Positions 43,601-55,215 of a stretch of DNA of 64,000 bases are shown here, piece after piece. The position numbers and the translations under genes are program-made. The notes beneath the pieces were generated by a model, which did no database searches, had not been told where the DNA came from, and worked only from the letters and a program-made list of their open reading frames with translations. Source of the stretch: Cydia pomonella (taxonomy: Eukaryota; Arthropoda; Insecta; Lepidoptera; Tortricidae); contig NC_084711.1 of NCBI RefSeq assembly GCF_033807575.1, positions 13,640,001 to 13,704,000 of the forward strand, read 5' to 3'. How positions within the stretch are numbered: position 1 is the stretch's first letter; each line of letters opens with the position of its first letter.

Positions 43601-43734
43601 GATAACGAGAGCTTTTAGGAGCTGATGTAGTGAAAAATATTATACCTAACTGTTAGTAAATTAATTTTTAACAAGCAGAAACATTAGCGAACGATGCTAT
43701 TAAGTTTAGAATAAATTTAAAAGTGATAAAATTA
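40656..43734. other. No gene recognised
   Basis: A+T-rich sequence with scattered chance frames. I can support no repeat family or exon in these 3 kb. Confidence 0.35.
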
Positions 43735-44003
43735 CTGCCTTACGTGAAACTTGAATTCACGACCTCTGATAGGATACTCCAGCGCTCTGCCAACTGAGCC
43801 ACCAAGACCTCATCCATAGCCAGCGAATCTTTCCACCATATGGGTCTAGGGGACCCTAGCGACATCTACCGCAAGAGCGGCACTTCTTGAACGGCTACCG
43901 GAGTTCCAATTCATATTGGAAATTCACCAGTTAGGATGTGCTACTCTACCCAATACGAAATTAATTTTTAACAAGCAGAAACGTCTGCGAACGATGCTAT
44001 AAA
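43661..44003. repeat. 300-bp direct repeat pair around a tRNA-like segment
   Basis: ttaatttttaacaagcagaa then gcgaacgatgctat occurs at 43661-43700 and again at 43961-44000. Between them lies a minus-strand tRNA-like piece (43740-43810; complement ggtggctcagttggcagagc and gaggtcgtgaattc). Confidence 0.7.
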
Positions 44004-44194
44004 AAAATACTGTTAGTTGTAAGTAGGCTTGGCTATTTTACCTCCAGTGGTCACTCAAGAATTAATTAGTGCGAGTGCTAAGTGTTGGTGATAGATGATA
44101 GATGAGTAGCGGTTATTCCAAGGCCAAGGCAGTCAGTCAGTCTAGGAAAATTTACATCGAGATTTATTTTAGCGCGCTCCTTCAGATTGACGAC

Positions 44195-44410
44195 CGTTCT
44201 GGCGTAGTGGTTAGTGACAATAGTGACCCTGCCTATGAAGCCGATGGTCCCGGGTTCGAATCCTGGTAAGGGCATTTATTTGTGTGATGAGCACGGATAT
44301 TTGTTCCTGAGTCTTGGGTGTTTTTTATGTATTTAACTATTTATATATTATATATATCGTTGACTGAGTACCCCTAACACAAGCCTTCTTGTCCTATAAT
44401 ATTAATTAAT
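44195..44410 (+). mobile_element. tRNA-headed SINE, family B copy 2
   Basis: ctggcgtagtggttagtgac then the B box cgggttcgaatcctggtaag, and the body gatgagcacggatatttgtt. It is better preserved than the copy at 22486. Confidence 0.85.
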
Positions 44411-44704
44411 TATTTATTCCGCAGTCTTTTATTGACATAATTTTTAATTTTAACTAAAAAACCTTCGACTAAATTAAAACGTTAAAATTTAGTCCTTTAC
44501 AGAAAAACTCAATTAAATCTGTCGATCCGTTTTGAAGACGAATATAATGAATGTGAATTCGTATGCAAAAAATATACATAGGTATACAATATATATACAC
44601 AAATACAAATTCACCCTTAACACTATACTCAGTCAATTCCGTCGTGGGTAAAAGATTACCTAAGTTTATAAAGACTATAAAGGATAACCTGGGGCCTATT
44701 GCAT

Positions 44705-44852
44705 CATAAAAATACAAGCTATTAGTGATTTTGACACATAGACTGCGCAAGGGTTACTTTAAACGTCAAACTTCTGTGAAATTATGACGTTTACTTAACA
44801 CGTGCAAAGTCTGCCCTATCAAAATCACTGCTAACTTATCTTGGTGTGACTC
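44705..44852. mobile_element. Palindromic MITE, copy 2 (eroded)
   Basis: Same family as 40265-40417: central aacgtcaaacttctgtgaaa, attatgacgtttact and the right end gtgtgactc followed by TA. The left terminus is lost. Confidence 0.75.
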
Positions 44853-45039
44853 TAATTTCTTATCAATTGCATCAGTTTATTTCATTTAAAGTTTACAGTT
44901 TTTTTTTTCGGTATAGCCGTTCCTCCTCCTTTTTATGGCGTGATATTTTCTTTGACACGAGAATTCTAGGTATTATGTTACTGACGAATACATATAGATT
45001 TCGGATCAGATGTAGTGCACTATAGGTACGAAAATATTT

Positions 45040-45240
45040 CACATAATTACCGTAGCTCTGCGGTGAGGGAAAACCTGATGAAACCGGGACTAATCCTATT
45101 AAGGTCCAGTTTACCTCTGGCATGAAAGGTCAAATGGCATTCCCTTAGGTAAAAAATCGTGTGGATTCTCGGGATTAAGGCTCCTTTAATTCCAGCTAAA
45201 GTTGTTAGCCTGGGAAAGCGCCACTATGGGGAGGAGGATT
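45040..45240 (+). mobile_element. SINE body fragment related to 31978-32290
   Basis: gggactaatcctattaaggt, ggtcaaatggcattccctta and agcctgggaaagc follow the order of the minus-strand SINE in METTL1, with many changes. Confidence 0.55.
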
Positions 45241-45585
45241 ATTAAGTACGTATGTAACTCAATCAGTCATAAAGAACTAAACAGGTATAAATAATACATA
45301 ACCGACATAAACATTTCCAAGTCTCGCGTGATAAATCGTATCTGTAGAGATGATAGATCAGACGTGCGATGCCTACATCCTCTTGGTGATAACGTCAGTG
45401 TTGCAGTACGTTTCCTATTGATTATCGATTTGTTGATATGCACGAAACACTAAAGCTAGGCCGCAGTCTGCCATTATTTCATAACTTGTGAGATCATCAT
45501 TCCTTTAAGAGGGAGCTAACGCAAAAACGTTACACGTTTTTACAAACTCAAATGCTATGAAAAATTCACACAGATATTTGTTGTT

Positions 45586-45740
45586 GAACACAGATATTTT
45601 TTTCCTGAGTGATGGATGTTTTCTATCTATATAAATAAGTACATATGATATATCGTCGCCTATTATCCATATTCCATAGTATAATAGCTTTGCTTAGTTT
45701 GGGCTCGGTTGATCTGTGAGTTGTCCCCTATTTATTTGAA
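45586..45740 (+). mobile_element. LINE/SINE 3' fragment
   Basis: acagatatttttttcctgag, atatcgtcgcctattatcca and gttgatctgtgagttgtccc, a familiar lepidopteran retroelement tail. Confidence 0.5.
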
Positions 45741-46979
45741 TAGCAAAGATAATTGATTGTAATAAACTGTCTAAAGACAAAAAAAAACGTACTCCTTAGT
45801 TGACATCCAAAACAGATAGCGGGATGGCGCTGTATACTGCACCATAAGTTTTGCGGTCACTGAATTGTCAAACGTCAACTTTTGACTGAGGTTCAACTTG
45901 TTTTTTCAATAATAAATATGTTGATGCACGAAAATACTTTATCGCCATTTCTCACAAAGTTTTCATCTCAAAGGCTGGTTTTTTACAAGGAATACCTACC
46001 ATTCCAAGTTCCTTTCCAACAGTCCAAAAACCTTTCAAGGTTTCACTTATTTTTAGTTTTTACCTGCTAAATTTTAGGCCGTGTACTTTTTATCACGTTT
46101 ATTGTCAACCGGCTTAGCGGCACGCCTCGAGTTTACTCATAAATGACGTGTTTGTATGACTAGTTGAGTTTCGGTAAAAAGGTTTTCTTCATTTGCCTTT
46201 TGGCATTTTGCCGTATAGGCTAACAACCAGCATGATATGAGCGAGTTTGCTTTCCTATTGATGTATCTCGTTTTAATTTGCGTTCGACTTTGGTGAATAT
46301 TTTCCTTGCAGATCGCTCTGTTGCCTCAATCATGGATGCTTACTCTAAAACCATGGCCGTGAATGTACCTGAAAATCCAAAGGCCGTATTTAATACACCT
46401 ACGTATGATTATTTTTTTATTCTTGTATTTTGTGTATTCTGATCACAAATCTACAATGACACTTACGCTTATAGATAATTGAAGTGTGCAAAAGGGAAAC
46501 CATCACGTATATTTCGTGAGTACGAGAGAGGCAGGCTACAAAAGAAAAAACGTGACCAATTTTGAGCTTCTTAGCGATCGCTAACGGATGCTTGAATGTA
46601 CCAAAACAAGACGCAGGGTTACCGGACTGGAAAATACGAGACGCTGTATTTAGGAATAGGTGGGTGATTATATGTACGAGTATCATAGAATATACTGTTA
46701 CAAAAGCAAATGCTGGTAATTTACGCAATCACATATTATTTCTGAATTCAATACTTCCAATCACATTTGACATGACAGGCTATTTTTTACATTGTATATC
46801 TGTACCCCTAGTGTAAATTTAGTCGATAGCGAAACGTGACGTACGCGTTTATCAAATATCAAACATTTATTCAGCAAATAGGCCACAGGGGCACTTTTAC
46901 ATGTCCATTTTTACAAACAATAAATTAAAAAAAAAAAAAACAAATACAAATATCGAATCTATGAAATAATAAATACTTT

Positions 46980-47710
46980 ATTAGAGATGTATACTGTCTC
47001 TAAATGTCAAATTACACAAAAAAAAAAACTATGATAAAAAAATAAAACCATAAAATACTAAAATTCTTTAGAGATGTATAAGTCTCTAAGTGTCAGAGAT
47101 AAAATATAAAAATATATATTAAATTATCCTTAGAGATGTAGAGGGTCGCCAAGGCTTGAATTCTTATATAAATAATTAAAAGACAAAAAAATTAAAACAG
47201 ACAAGAACCGAATGAAGTGTCTCACGTTAATGTCACTCAAAAGTAAAGTTACATACTTTAACATAACCTGTACCCCGTGTAAGCTTAAACAGACCGGTCT
47301 CCACAAACAGCACCCGTTCACGAGTATGACGTGTATCTCAGCCATCGCCTCCCTCAACCTTCATTCGGGAAAGTGGCGACCCGATCAACGACGCCACCGT
47401 AAGTAAAGACTTTTAAGCGAGCATGACATGTTCAAGCTGCCGGGTTGTATTAATATAAATATAATAAAAAAAATTGTGAGATACAACATTTGTGCTTGTA
47501 AGTTACATTAAAGACGGCATAGCGCCACATAAACGCGACTACATATTATTCATAAGGAGTGCCTACCTATAAAACTAAATTATAAATTTAAATTGACTTA
47601 GAGATGTACAGGTCTCTAAGTGTCCAAATCATTAAAATAGGTATTAAAATAAAATGAAATTTAAAATAAAATAAAATCTTAGAGGTGTATAAGGTCTCTA
47701 AGTGTCCAAA
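46980..47710 (-). repeat. Repeated TTAGAGA...TCTCTAA hairpin motif in the LINE 3' region
   Basis: Plus-strand occurrences: ttagagatgtatactgtctc (46982), ttagagatgtataagtctct (about 47070), ttagagatgtagagggtcg (about 47131, broken), ttagagatgtacaggtctct (about 47598), ttagaggtgtataaggtctc (about 47679), mostly followed by aagtgtc. Each can fold as a stem of about 7 bp. Confidence 0.75.
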
Positions 47711-47837
47711 ACTAAAATAATACAATCAAACGAGAACATGATGTTCTCTTGTGTCAGTTCTACTGGACGCTAGTATGGTTATTTCACAGGAAGAAAACGA
47801 AAACACTATTACTGACATTTTTATCATACTATCAAGA

Positions 47838-48777
47838 TCAAGCTACTGGCTTAAAGGCATCCTTATCATCTATGAAATCATTCACAGCATAATACGCCTT
47901 ACTTAACAAAGAGCTCTTAACGTGTGACTTAAATTTGTTAAGAGGCAAATTCACTATATCAGTGGGAACTTTGTTATAAAAACGTGTACAGTTCCCGACG
48001 AAAGACGTACTAACCTTACGGAGGCGGTGGGCGGGCACAGCAAGTTTATGCTTGTTTCTAGTGTTATAGTTATGGATATCACTGTTAAACTTGAATTCGT
48101 TAATGTTTTTCCGAACATACATAATACTCTCAAGTATGTATTGAGATGCAACGGTAAGAATGCTTGCATCTTTAAATTTCTCTCTTAGGGATACTCGAGC
48201 GCCCAGTCCATAGATGGAACGTACAGCTCGCTTTTGCAGTACAAATATTGTCTGAATGTCTGCCGCTTTTCCCCACAACAGAATTCCATACGACATAACA
48301 CTATGGAAGTAACTAAAGTATACCAGCCTGGCCGTCTCTACGTTTGTTAGCTGTCTGATTCTCCTCACTGCATAGGCTGCTGAACTAAGTTTGCCGGCTA
48401 AAGTTGGCTATATGTGCATGCCATTGCAGTTTTGAGTCTAAAGTGACTCCCAGGAAAACAGTTCGATCTTCAAATTCCAGCGTATCACCTTTTATTTTAA
48501 TCTTGCTGTTATTTACCTGCTTGACGTTAGGTAGCGTAAATTTGATGCATTTGGTTTTCTTTGCGTTCAAAAGCAAATTGTTTGCCGTAAACCAGTTTAA
48601 TACGGTAGATAGCGCGTCATTAATGCTCTCGAATCTATTTTCCTTTCTGTTCACTTTAAATATAAGGGAAGTGTCATCTGCAAACAACACTATATCATGT
48701 CTTTCTTGCACAACTTTTGGTAGGTCATTGATGTATACCAAAAACAGGAAGGGACCAAGAATTGAACCTTGCGGCAC
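47838..48777 (-). pseudogene. Reverse transcriptase remnant (two frames)
   Basis: The first part (48777-48385) has MPQGSILGPFLFLVYINDLP and the catalytic box IVLFADDTSLIF (F-ADD form of YADD), then LNAKKTKCIKF and FLGVTLDSKLQWHAHI. The second part (48368-47838), in another frame, has ARLVYFSYFHSVMSYGILLW, VRSIYGL and NTRNKHKLAVP to a stop. A frameshift lies near 48370-48390 (after HIANFS). The motif set fits the Jockey/CR1 group; the clade is uncertain. Confidence 0.88.
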
Positions 48778-48946
48778 TCCGAGGGCTACCGGGTGTTTGC
48801 ATTAAGTCTCATTTTGTATGCGTTTTTGAACAGCGCGCCAAGCGGGACGTTTTGGAAAGTCAAAAATCTCATACAAAATGACACTTAACGCAAACGCGTA
48901 CGTCACGTTTCGCTGTCGAAAATATTTACACTAGGGGTACTGATTC

Positions 48947-51900
48947 TGATTTGTTGCATAATAATACTTTAAAATCAAACTAATTATATGATGGTTATAC
49001 TTTAAATTTGGCGTGTCAATTGCGTTGAATACTCTTTTTGTTAGTTCATGTCCAGCCGACGTGATTCTATTACCATTGCAATGTGGAGCATTTAGCACTA
49101 CCTACCCTTGGGTAGGTATTATTGTAGAATGGCCTACTGCATGAGCTAATAATCGAGACTACAAAGCAACAATCGTTACTAGTTACAGGCCAATTCGAAC
49201 ATGCACTGATAACAAACCGATATTAGAATCATATCATTTAGCTGTCATTCGCGCGTAAAAAAAACTGGCCAAAGCATGTCGGGCCGTGCTTAGTGTAGGG
49301 TTCAATAGTTCAAGTTCAAGTTCCGTCAAAATAAACTTTTTGGAAAAACTTGAAATCAGGTTTGCTACACCGTCACAGAGATGTGACTTATTTAAAATAC
49401 TTGTATTTAAAATGCAAATACAAACTAATTTGCATTTTAAGTAGTATATCAAAGAAGTATTTGTATTTTGTATTAAAATAATTTTTATAAACTATTTTTC
49501 ACATCTCTGCTCCGTCAGCACAACCCCCACCCTCGAGAACTTTTAGTATATTCATCTGCGGTGGTAGCATGGTTCCATTTTTAGCAATTGTCACTATGCC
49601 CGTTAATTGCCCGTCGGGTTAATTTTCTTGAGCTATTAGTGCGAGCGAGACGCTCGTGCGAATAAGAGCTAACTGATATGATTCCATTATAATTCTAATC
49701 TCGGGTTGATGGTTTATGGCCTGTATGTTTTATTATCTCTGAAAATAAGTGATCTCATTGCCGATAAGCATTGATTTAGTTTGAAAGATAAGATAGTAAA
49801 AATTATTTGTTTGAAGCTTAGTGTTTACTTATGTACACAATCGAAATGATTAACACTTTTTTATGCTTTTTTCGGTTTTGAAAGTGTTGCATTATCGGTC
49901 TGTAGCCCGCGGCATTTCCGGGCCGATACGACCTTCGAACGTTTAAGAAAAGAGAGAGTACTCCCAACTTAAAGGCCGTCAACGCCAATTGCGTGTTACA
50001 GGTGTCCATGAGCGATGGCAATTATTTACCACCAGGCCATTCCGCTGCTCATTTCTCGTTTGCTTTCTACATTATAAAAAATAAATAAACCTAGGTACAC
50101 ATAATAAACAAAAAAATACTATAACGTATCACAACTATGCCTGCAAGCTCTAGTAGCTACTAGAATGAATATCTCAATAGAAATCAATCATATCTGTTTT
50201 ATTCTCAGTCACGCGCAGCAGGAATCAATCGATCAATTGACGGAGACGGAATGAATCTACTCGTTGTTAGGTTAATATTTATAGCGACAAAGATAGCATA
50301 CACTGGCCAGCAATATATCTGTCAGCTTTATGTTTAAAAGATCATAGAAAATCTTCAAAACACCTAACTATGATATATACTTGTACACATGCGGCATATA
50401 CCTATAAAAAACCTCCTTCCTCCATTCCATTGAATTATGAATCTTTAATTGGATAAATTAAAATAACATTTGTCTTGGCCAGTTTTGATTTGTGGGCGCC
50501 TAGAGGTTAATAAAGTTTAACCTAGTAGCCGCCTAAAGATAAATCTCGTAATAATTTGTAACTCCAAAAAAAAACATGAAGGTCGTATTCTTCAGCAGCA
50601 GGGATGTGTAGAGAACCAACATGCTAGTCAGGAGGACACGATTACCCAAAACCACAGTTATTTACAGGGCAAGATATAAAAGGATGGTTGTTCTTCTTTT
50701 CTCGTGTCGAGGTTCCCTATATAGTGGATGTTCAGAAAGCAGCGATGCCGATAACCCTGATCGTGACGTGTCTTTAACAGGTGCGCCATGGTTTGCAGTG
50801 CTGGGATGGTAAAATGTACAGATCTGCTGACAAGAGTTGGCAAGAAATTCGTAATAAGTAATCTGACAATATGGATTTTGAAACATTCGGCGACGGCACT
50901 GCAAAATTATGTTTATTGTCAAGTGTCCTCTTACCTCACTTGACCTGACCTTATCTCATTTAAAGTTAAGGGCCTACTAAAGCCGTGAATACCGGTTCGT
51001 AAGCCACGCCCGCTAGCTTCCTCACTCCCCGCTAGCACGCACACATGGAAGCGCTCCGCGGAGTCCGCGGCGCACGTGAAGGTGAAAGCTCCATCTAGCG
51101 TTACAAAAGTTAACTACGATTATACGCGGTCGGCCAGAAACTTAATTCTTAGAAAATAAAAAAGATGGCGTTATTACTTGCTACTAGAAAATAAAAAAAT
51201 ATATTGTTGTAAATTGTAATAAATCTGAGACTACAATATAGCCAATTTTTATTGTTGATTTTTGGAAGATGTTAATAGTACCGTTAATTGTAAGTATAAC
51301 ACTACCTATCTTTTTAAATTCGGTGTGATAACTAACAATGTAAGATTACATTGTTAGTTATCATATTTTATTTAGTAATATATTGTTGAGGCAGGAAATA
51401 CAGGGTGCCGTTTTCCGACGACCAATTTTTCGGATGATATTGAATCACAGTTGTCAGTGGTAACTACCTACATATAAAAAAGAAAAAAGTAAGTAATATG
51501 GTAACAACGAAAACTACCAAAAAAAGTGAAGTAAGTATTTTTATTACGCTGAAATATGTAATATTCAACTAATAACTTTTAAACAATTACTCAAACAATC
51601 AGGGTGATTCTTAAATTGTGTCCAGAAAAATATTTTTTCATAAAAGATTTTTATTTTTCACATATTGTTACGTATAAAAAGCATTTTTTGATGCATATGG
51701 TCAAGCTTAATACCCTCAGGAAAGGTAAATAAAATGAGTACATAATCACGGTTGTTACAAAGTGTCCCTCAGTCGTGACGTTTCGGCATTTTGGCGGCCA
51801 ACTCCACTATTTTGAATTATACAATATTTTTAATATAGCCTAAGTTACTCCCATGACTACGACACATCGAATGACAGCTCATACGTTGAAATTCGTCATA

Positions 51901-52750
51901 CTAGCGCTGTAGAGCGTGACAAAGAATCGGATACACATCATACATCCACATACACGCGGAAACCATTTTTCTGCTTTGGGCAGTTGGGCAATAATAACAA
52001 ATGAACGTAGCTAATAAAATCCATTTCTAAAGAGTGAATATGCCTCTAAATTAATCAAACTAATTGAGAATGTCACGACCACGTGTCTATATGACACGAA
52101 CGTGGATTCAATAGTCCGTGGCGGGGACAGAATTTTGAGGCCACTGTCGTGACAATTTGAAACATGTTCGGTATTACCTAAAAATTACCTTTGACTTTGC
52201 AAATATTAAATAATTAGCTCAATCTCGAATGTATTAGGTATATCTTATGTTACAAACAATAACGTGAAATGAGTACTGACTTTTAAAACTCAAACACGGC
52301 GGTGACGCGTTAAGGTTGACCTTTTTTTTAATTAACACAAATAAATAATTTTCGGTAACACAAAGGGAGTCTGAAGGGAGAATCAGCCATTTGCAAATCT
52401 GACAACAACACAGTATTGCTGTTCTAAAAAAAAGCGTTAAAAAGGCTGCCAGACGTAAAGGTAACTTTCTACCGAGTACTGCATGTTTATATTACCACGC
52501 GCGTCAGTGACACGAAAACTGATCACAAGATGTATGTTATTAAAATTGTTATAAAGTCGTTATATATCCATACAATTTTTAAACCGTATTGTGGAATAGG
52601 TGTAAGTGTTAACATTTGATATAAAATTCTTCCAAAAACACTTTCAAAGAAAAATAAAATATCATAAAATCGGAGGAAGTCACACTACACGTTCCGTGAC
52701 AATTAGAACTTCTTAATATGTTTCTAATAAATGCTCTTAGGATATTAGGT
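48947..52750. other. No gene recognised
   Basis: Includes a fragment gccaaagcatgtcgggccgt (about 49268) of the 26530/62780-type repeat and a CpG-rich patch at 50990-51110 without a long frame. Otherwise A+T-rich. Confidence 0.4.
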
Positions 52751-52756
52751 TGACAT

Positions 52757-52869
52757 AAAAATAAATAAATAAAATAAAATAAAATAAAATAAAATGCATT
52801 TATTTCAGACAAACATGGTCCATATTTTGTTAGTACATCTTAAGAATTAAAAGCTATGACTAAGGTTAA

Positions 52870-52947
<78 letters not shown>

Positions 52948-53400
52948 TAAATAACTATCTTAGGTACTAGAGATAAATGCAGAGAGGACCAGTGCCTTAT
53001 CAGGCCACTGTCCCATCTGTCAGCCACGACGGTCAGGAGACTGTGGCGGCTGTCGCGCACCCTGCGGAGCGTCGCGGCGCAGCGCTTGCGCAGTGTCGCG
53101 TGGAATCCGTCCACATGTGCATCCGCGAACATGCCCGACGCACTGCAGTAGCGAGGCAGCCGCAACAGTACCCTGAACGCGTCATTATATTGTACGCGCA
53201 TGGCGTTAAAAGCCTTTTGCGTGTACCGAGTCCACAGGCTGCAGGTGTACAGCGATGTACAGAATGCTCGAAATAATGTTATTTTAACTGGCGCTGTACA
53301 CCGGCTGAACCTGCGAGCTATCATATTGGCCCTGACGGCCAAGGCCCTCCGCTCCCTCTCAATATCAGCGTCATCACGGAAATCGTCGGTTACCAAGTTA
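52757..53400 (-). mobile_element. Non-LTR retrotransposon 3' end with an ATTTT tail
   Basis: C-terminal coding remnant, then a 3' region ending on the minus strand in an (ATTTT)n tail (plus-strand AAAAT repeats at 52757-52795). The 3' region contains a 73-base homopolymer at 52873-52945. Confidence 0.75.
52873..52945 (+). repeat. 73-base A homopolymer
   Basis: Uninterrupted A (T on the LINE strand). Unusually long; the length may not be reliable in the assembly. Confidence 0.95.
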
Positions 53401-53486
53401 CATAAAACTAGAGGTAAATTACTAAGTATATTGACATTTAGTTTACTTATTTTCTTAAAAATATATGCTATTCTTACAGGTAACAC
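52947..53486 (-). pseudogene. LINE ORF2 C-terminal remnant
   Basis: DDADIERERRALAVRANMIA, LFRAFCTSLYTCSLWTRYTQ, NDAFRVLLRLPRYCSASGMF and AATLRRVRDSRHSLL are typical of the region after the reverse transcriptase in lepidopteran LINEs. The first 40 codons of the open frame do not look like LINE sequence, so the element is 5'-truncated near 53395. Confidence 0.8.
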
Positions 53487-53553
53487 AATTGTTATTTTGA
53501 CTGTTTTTAATTTAAGTTTATTTGTATTGTATTTTCGATTGTTTGTGATGTAA

Positions 53554-54699
53554 TTATGGGTCTTTCACCTGAAATAAACGATTTCATAATATCGTTCCCC
53601 TGGCTTTGGTTCACTGTGATTTTCATTCCCGTGTGTTTTGATATAAAATGTATTCTTCATGGGCATGTACAATGTTAAATCATATGTCAAGTAAATGATT
53701 ATTTACTTTCATGGATTAAGTAAAAATTATCGTAATCATAACAGTTGATCAAAGACATACTTATTTCTTTTCCCCTGGTTCTCATTCCATACCTTTGGAC
53801 TGGGGTTTCAACTAAAATCAACGTGTGGTACTTCGTTCTATAGATCTTAAAAATAACATTATGTTGCTAAGGGTGTTCTATGATTCAGTGTATTATTTTG
53901 GAACGAATTGTTCCGAAATTCATTGTCATTATGTCATTCCTTGTCATTCCCTTATCGGTTTTTTTCATTCCCTCGTCGCTTTTACATTCTTTTTATCGAT
54001 TTTATTATTCCCCTGATAGGTAATAAATTGACCAAAATGTATGCCTATTCGATTGATGGGCTTATATTGAAATTATATTTAATAATCTGATTTCAAAGAA
54101 CGACCCTTCAATGCCCGCCATAAGCTAATTGGTTGGCTAATGGTTTCAAGAGCATGGACAAATAAAGTATAGACTAACATTATCAACACAGAATCGCGTT
54201 CCTCTGAAATGAAAAGTTTGATCGGGATATCCATAATTGCACAACGCCGTCTATTAGGAACTACTTTAATTATCAGACAGTTAGACAAGAGGTTGAAGCA
54301 CCGAACCAAGTGTAATGAACTGATACTGCTGTTAAATGGCTATAGCAGTTGCCTAAACTTACAGGAAAGCGATTTTGTAAAGACATTGTTAGTAAGCGAT
54401 TTTGCTAAGTATAAAACTTTAATCGTCTTTGTCAAGACTAAGATATATTATTAAGGTATAAATGTAGAGCGGTATAATTTTAAAATCTGAAAAAAAAAGA
54501 ATTTAAAAACAGTTTAAGTTCTAAGATGTACATTATCAAAAACCATCCTGTATATGTTAACATTATAGTATTTTTCAAACTCGATGGGTAGGGTGACAGC
54601 TGTTATCTCTATATAATTTTTAACCTGAAAAAGGCCAAATCTCGCAAAATCGTATTGAAACGACAGCTGTCAGCGTACCCATATAAAAAAAAACTATAG
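53554..54699. other. No gene; small palindrome
   Basis: At about 54588-54685, gggtagggtgacagctgtta pairs with cgacagctgtcagcgtaccc, a MITE-like hairpin. Nothing else is seen. Confidence 0.4.
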
Positions 54700-54935
54700 A
54701 TAGCACCACACACGAGCTGAAGAGTTACATGCGCGTTGCCGACCCTAAACTCCCCCCCCCCCCCCTCGTTGAGCTGCTCTGGCAACCTTACTCACCGGCA
54801 GGAACACAATACTATGAGTAGGGTCTAGTGTTATTTGGCTGCGGTTTTCTGTAAGGTGGGGGTACTTCCCCAGTTGGGCTCTGCTCTAGATCTGGAATGA
54901 CATCCACTAACTGTGCCCTACCACACAAAGCGAGA
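54700..54935 (-). mobile_element. SINE-like repeat, family A copy 3
   Basis: gcgcgttgccgaccctaaac, a C14 run, accttactcaccggcaggaa, cccagttgggctctgctcta. Same family as 3600 and 20993. Confidence 0.78.
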
Positions 54936-55147
54936 TGAAATTCACAATGCCCATACCTCTCTTATCACAATGCCCATCTCTCTATTTGAATGGCAATTTT
55001 AAGAAAGGGACGATTCGGTACGTTTTTCTTATTGCTCCTTGTCAAGTAAAATCAAACTGAAAAGCATACTTACTTTACTCTTTGCTGAAAAGTCATATTA
55101 GTCATTGACGTTTTGACAGTATCCTGTTAAATAAATTATGTGAATTG

Positions 55148-55215
55148 TTCTCAAGGCATGCGGATTACAAATCAGAGGTTGCTGGTTCAAACCCCGGCCC
55201 GTGCAAACGAGTTTT
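55148..55215 (+). repeat. tRNA-like SINE head
   Basis: gcatgcggattacaaatcag followed by the B box gctggttcaaaccccggc and then a T-run. The anticodon-loop region resembles a tRNA but the acceptor stem does not close. Confidence 0.5.

Larger units (their letters stand above)
46850..48792 (-). mobile_element. Jockey-like non-LTR retrotransposon, 5'-truncated
   Basis: About 1.94 kb: reverse-transcriptase C-terminal half plus a 3' region of about 1 kb with repeated hairpin motifs. The element is inserted inside the MITE at gcgttt. Confidence 0.8.
46800..48946. mobile_element. Palindromic MITE split by a LINE
   Basis: The left end gtacccctagtgtaaattta ... gaaacgtgacgtacgcgttt (46801-46849) is mirrored at 48895-48944. 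The right half (48793-48946) has its own inner palindrome, gcattaagtctcattttgta against its complement. Between them lies the LINE. Confidence 0.75.
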
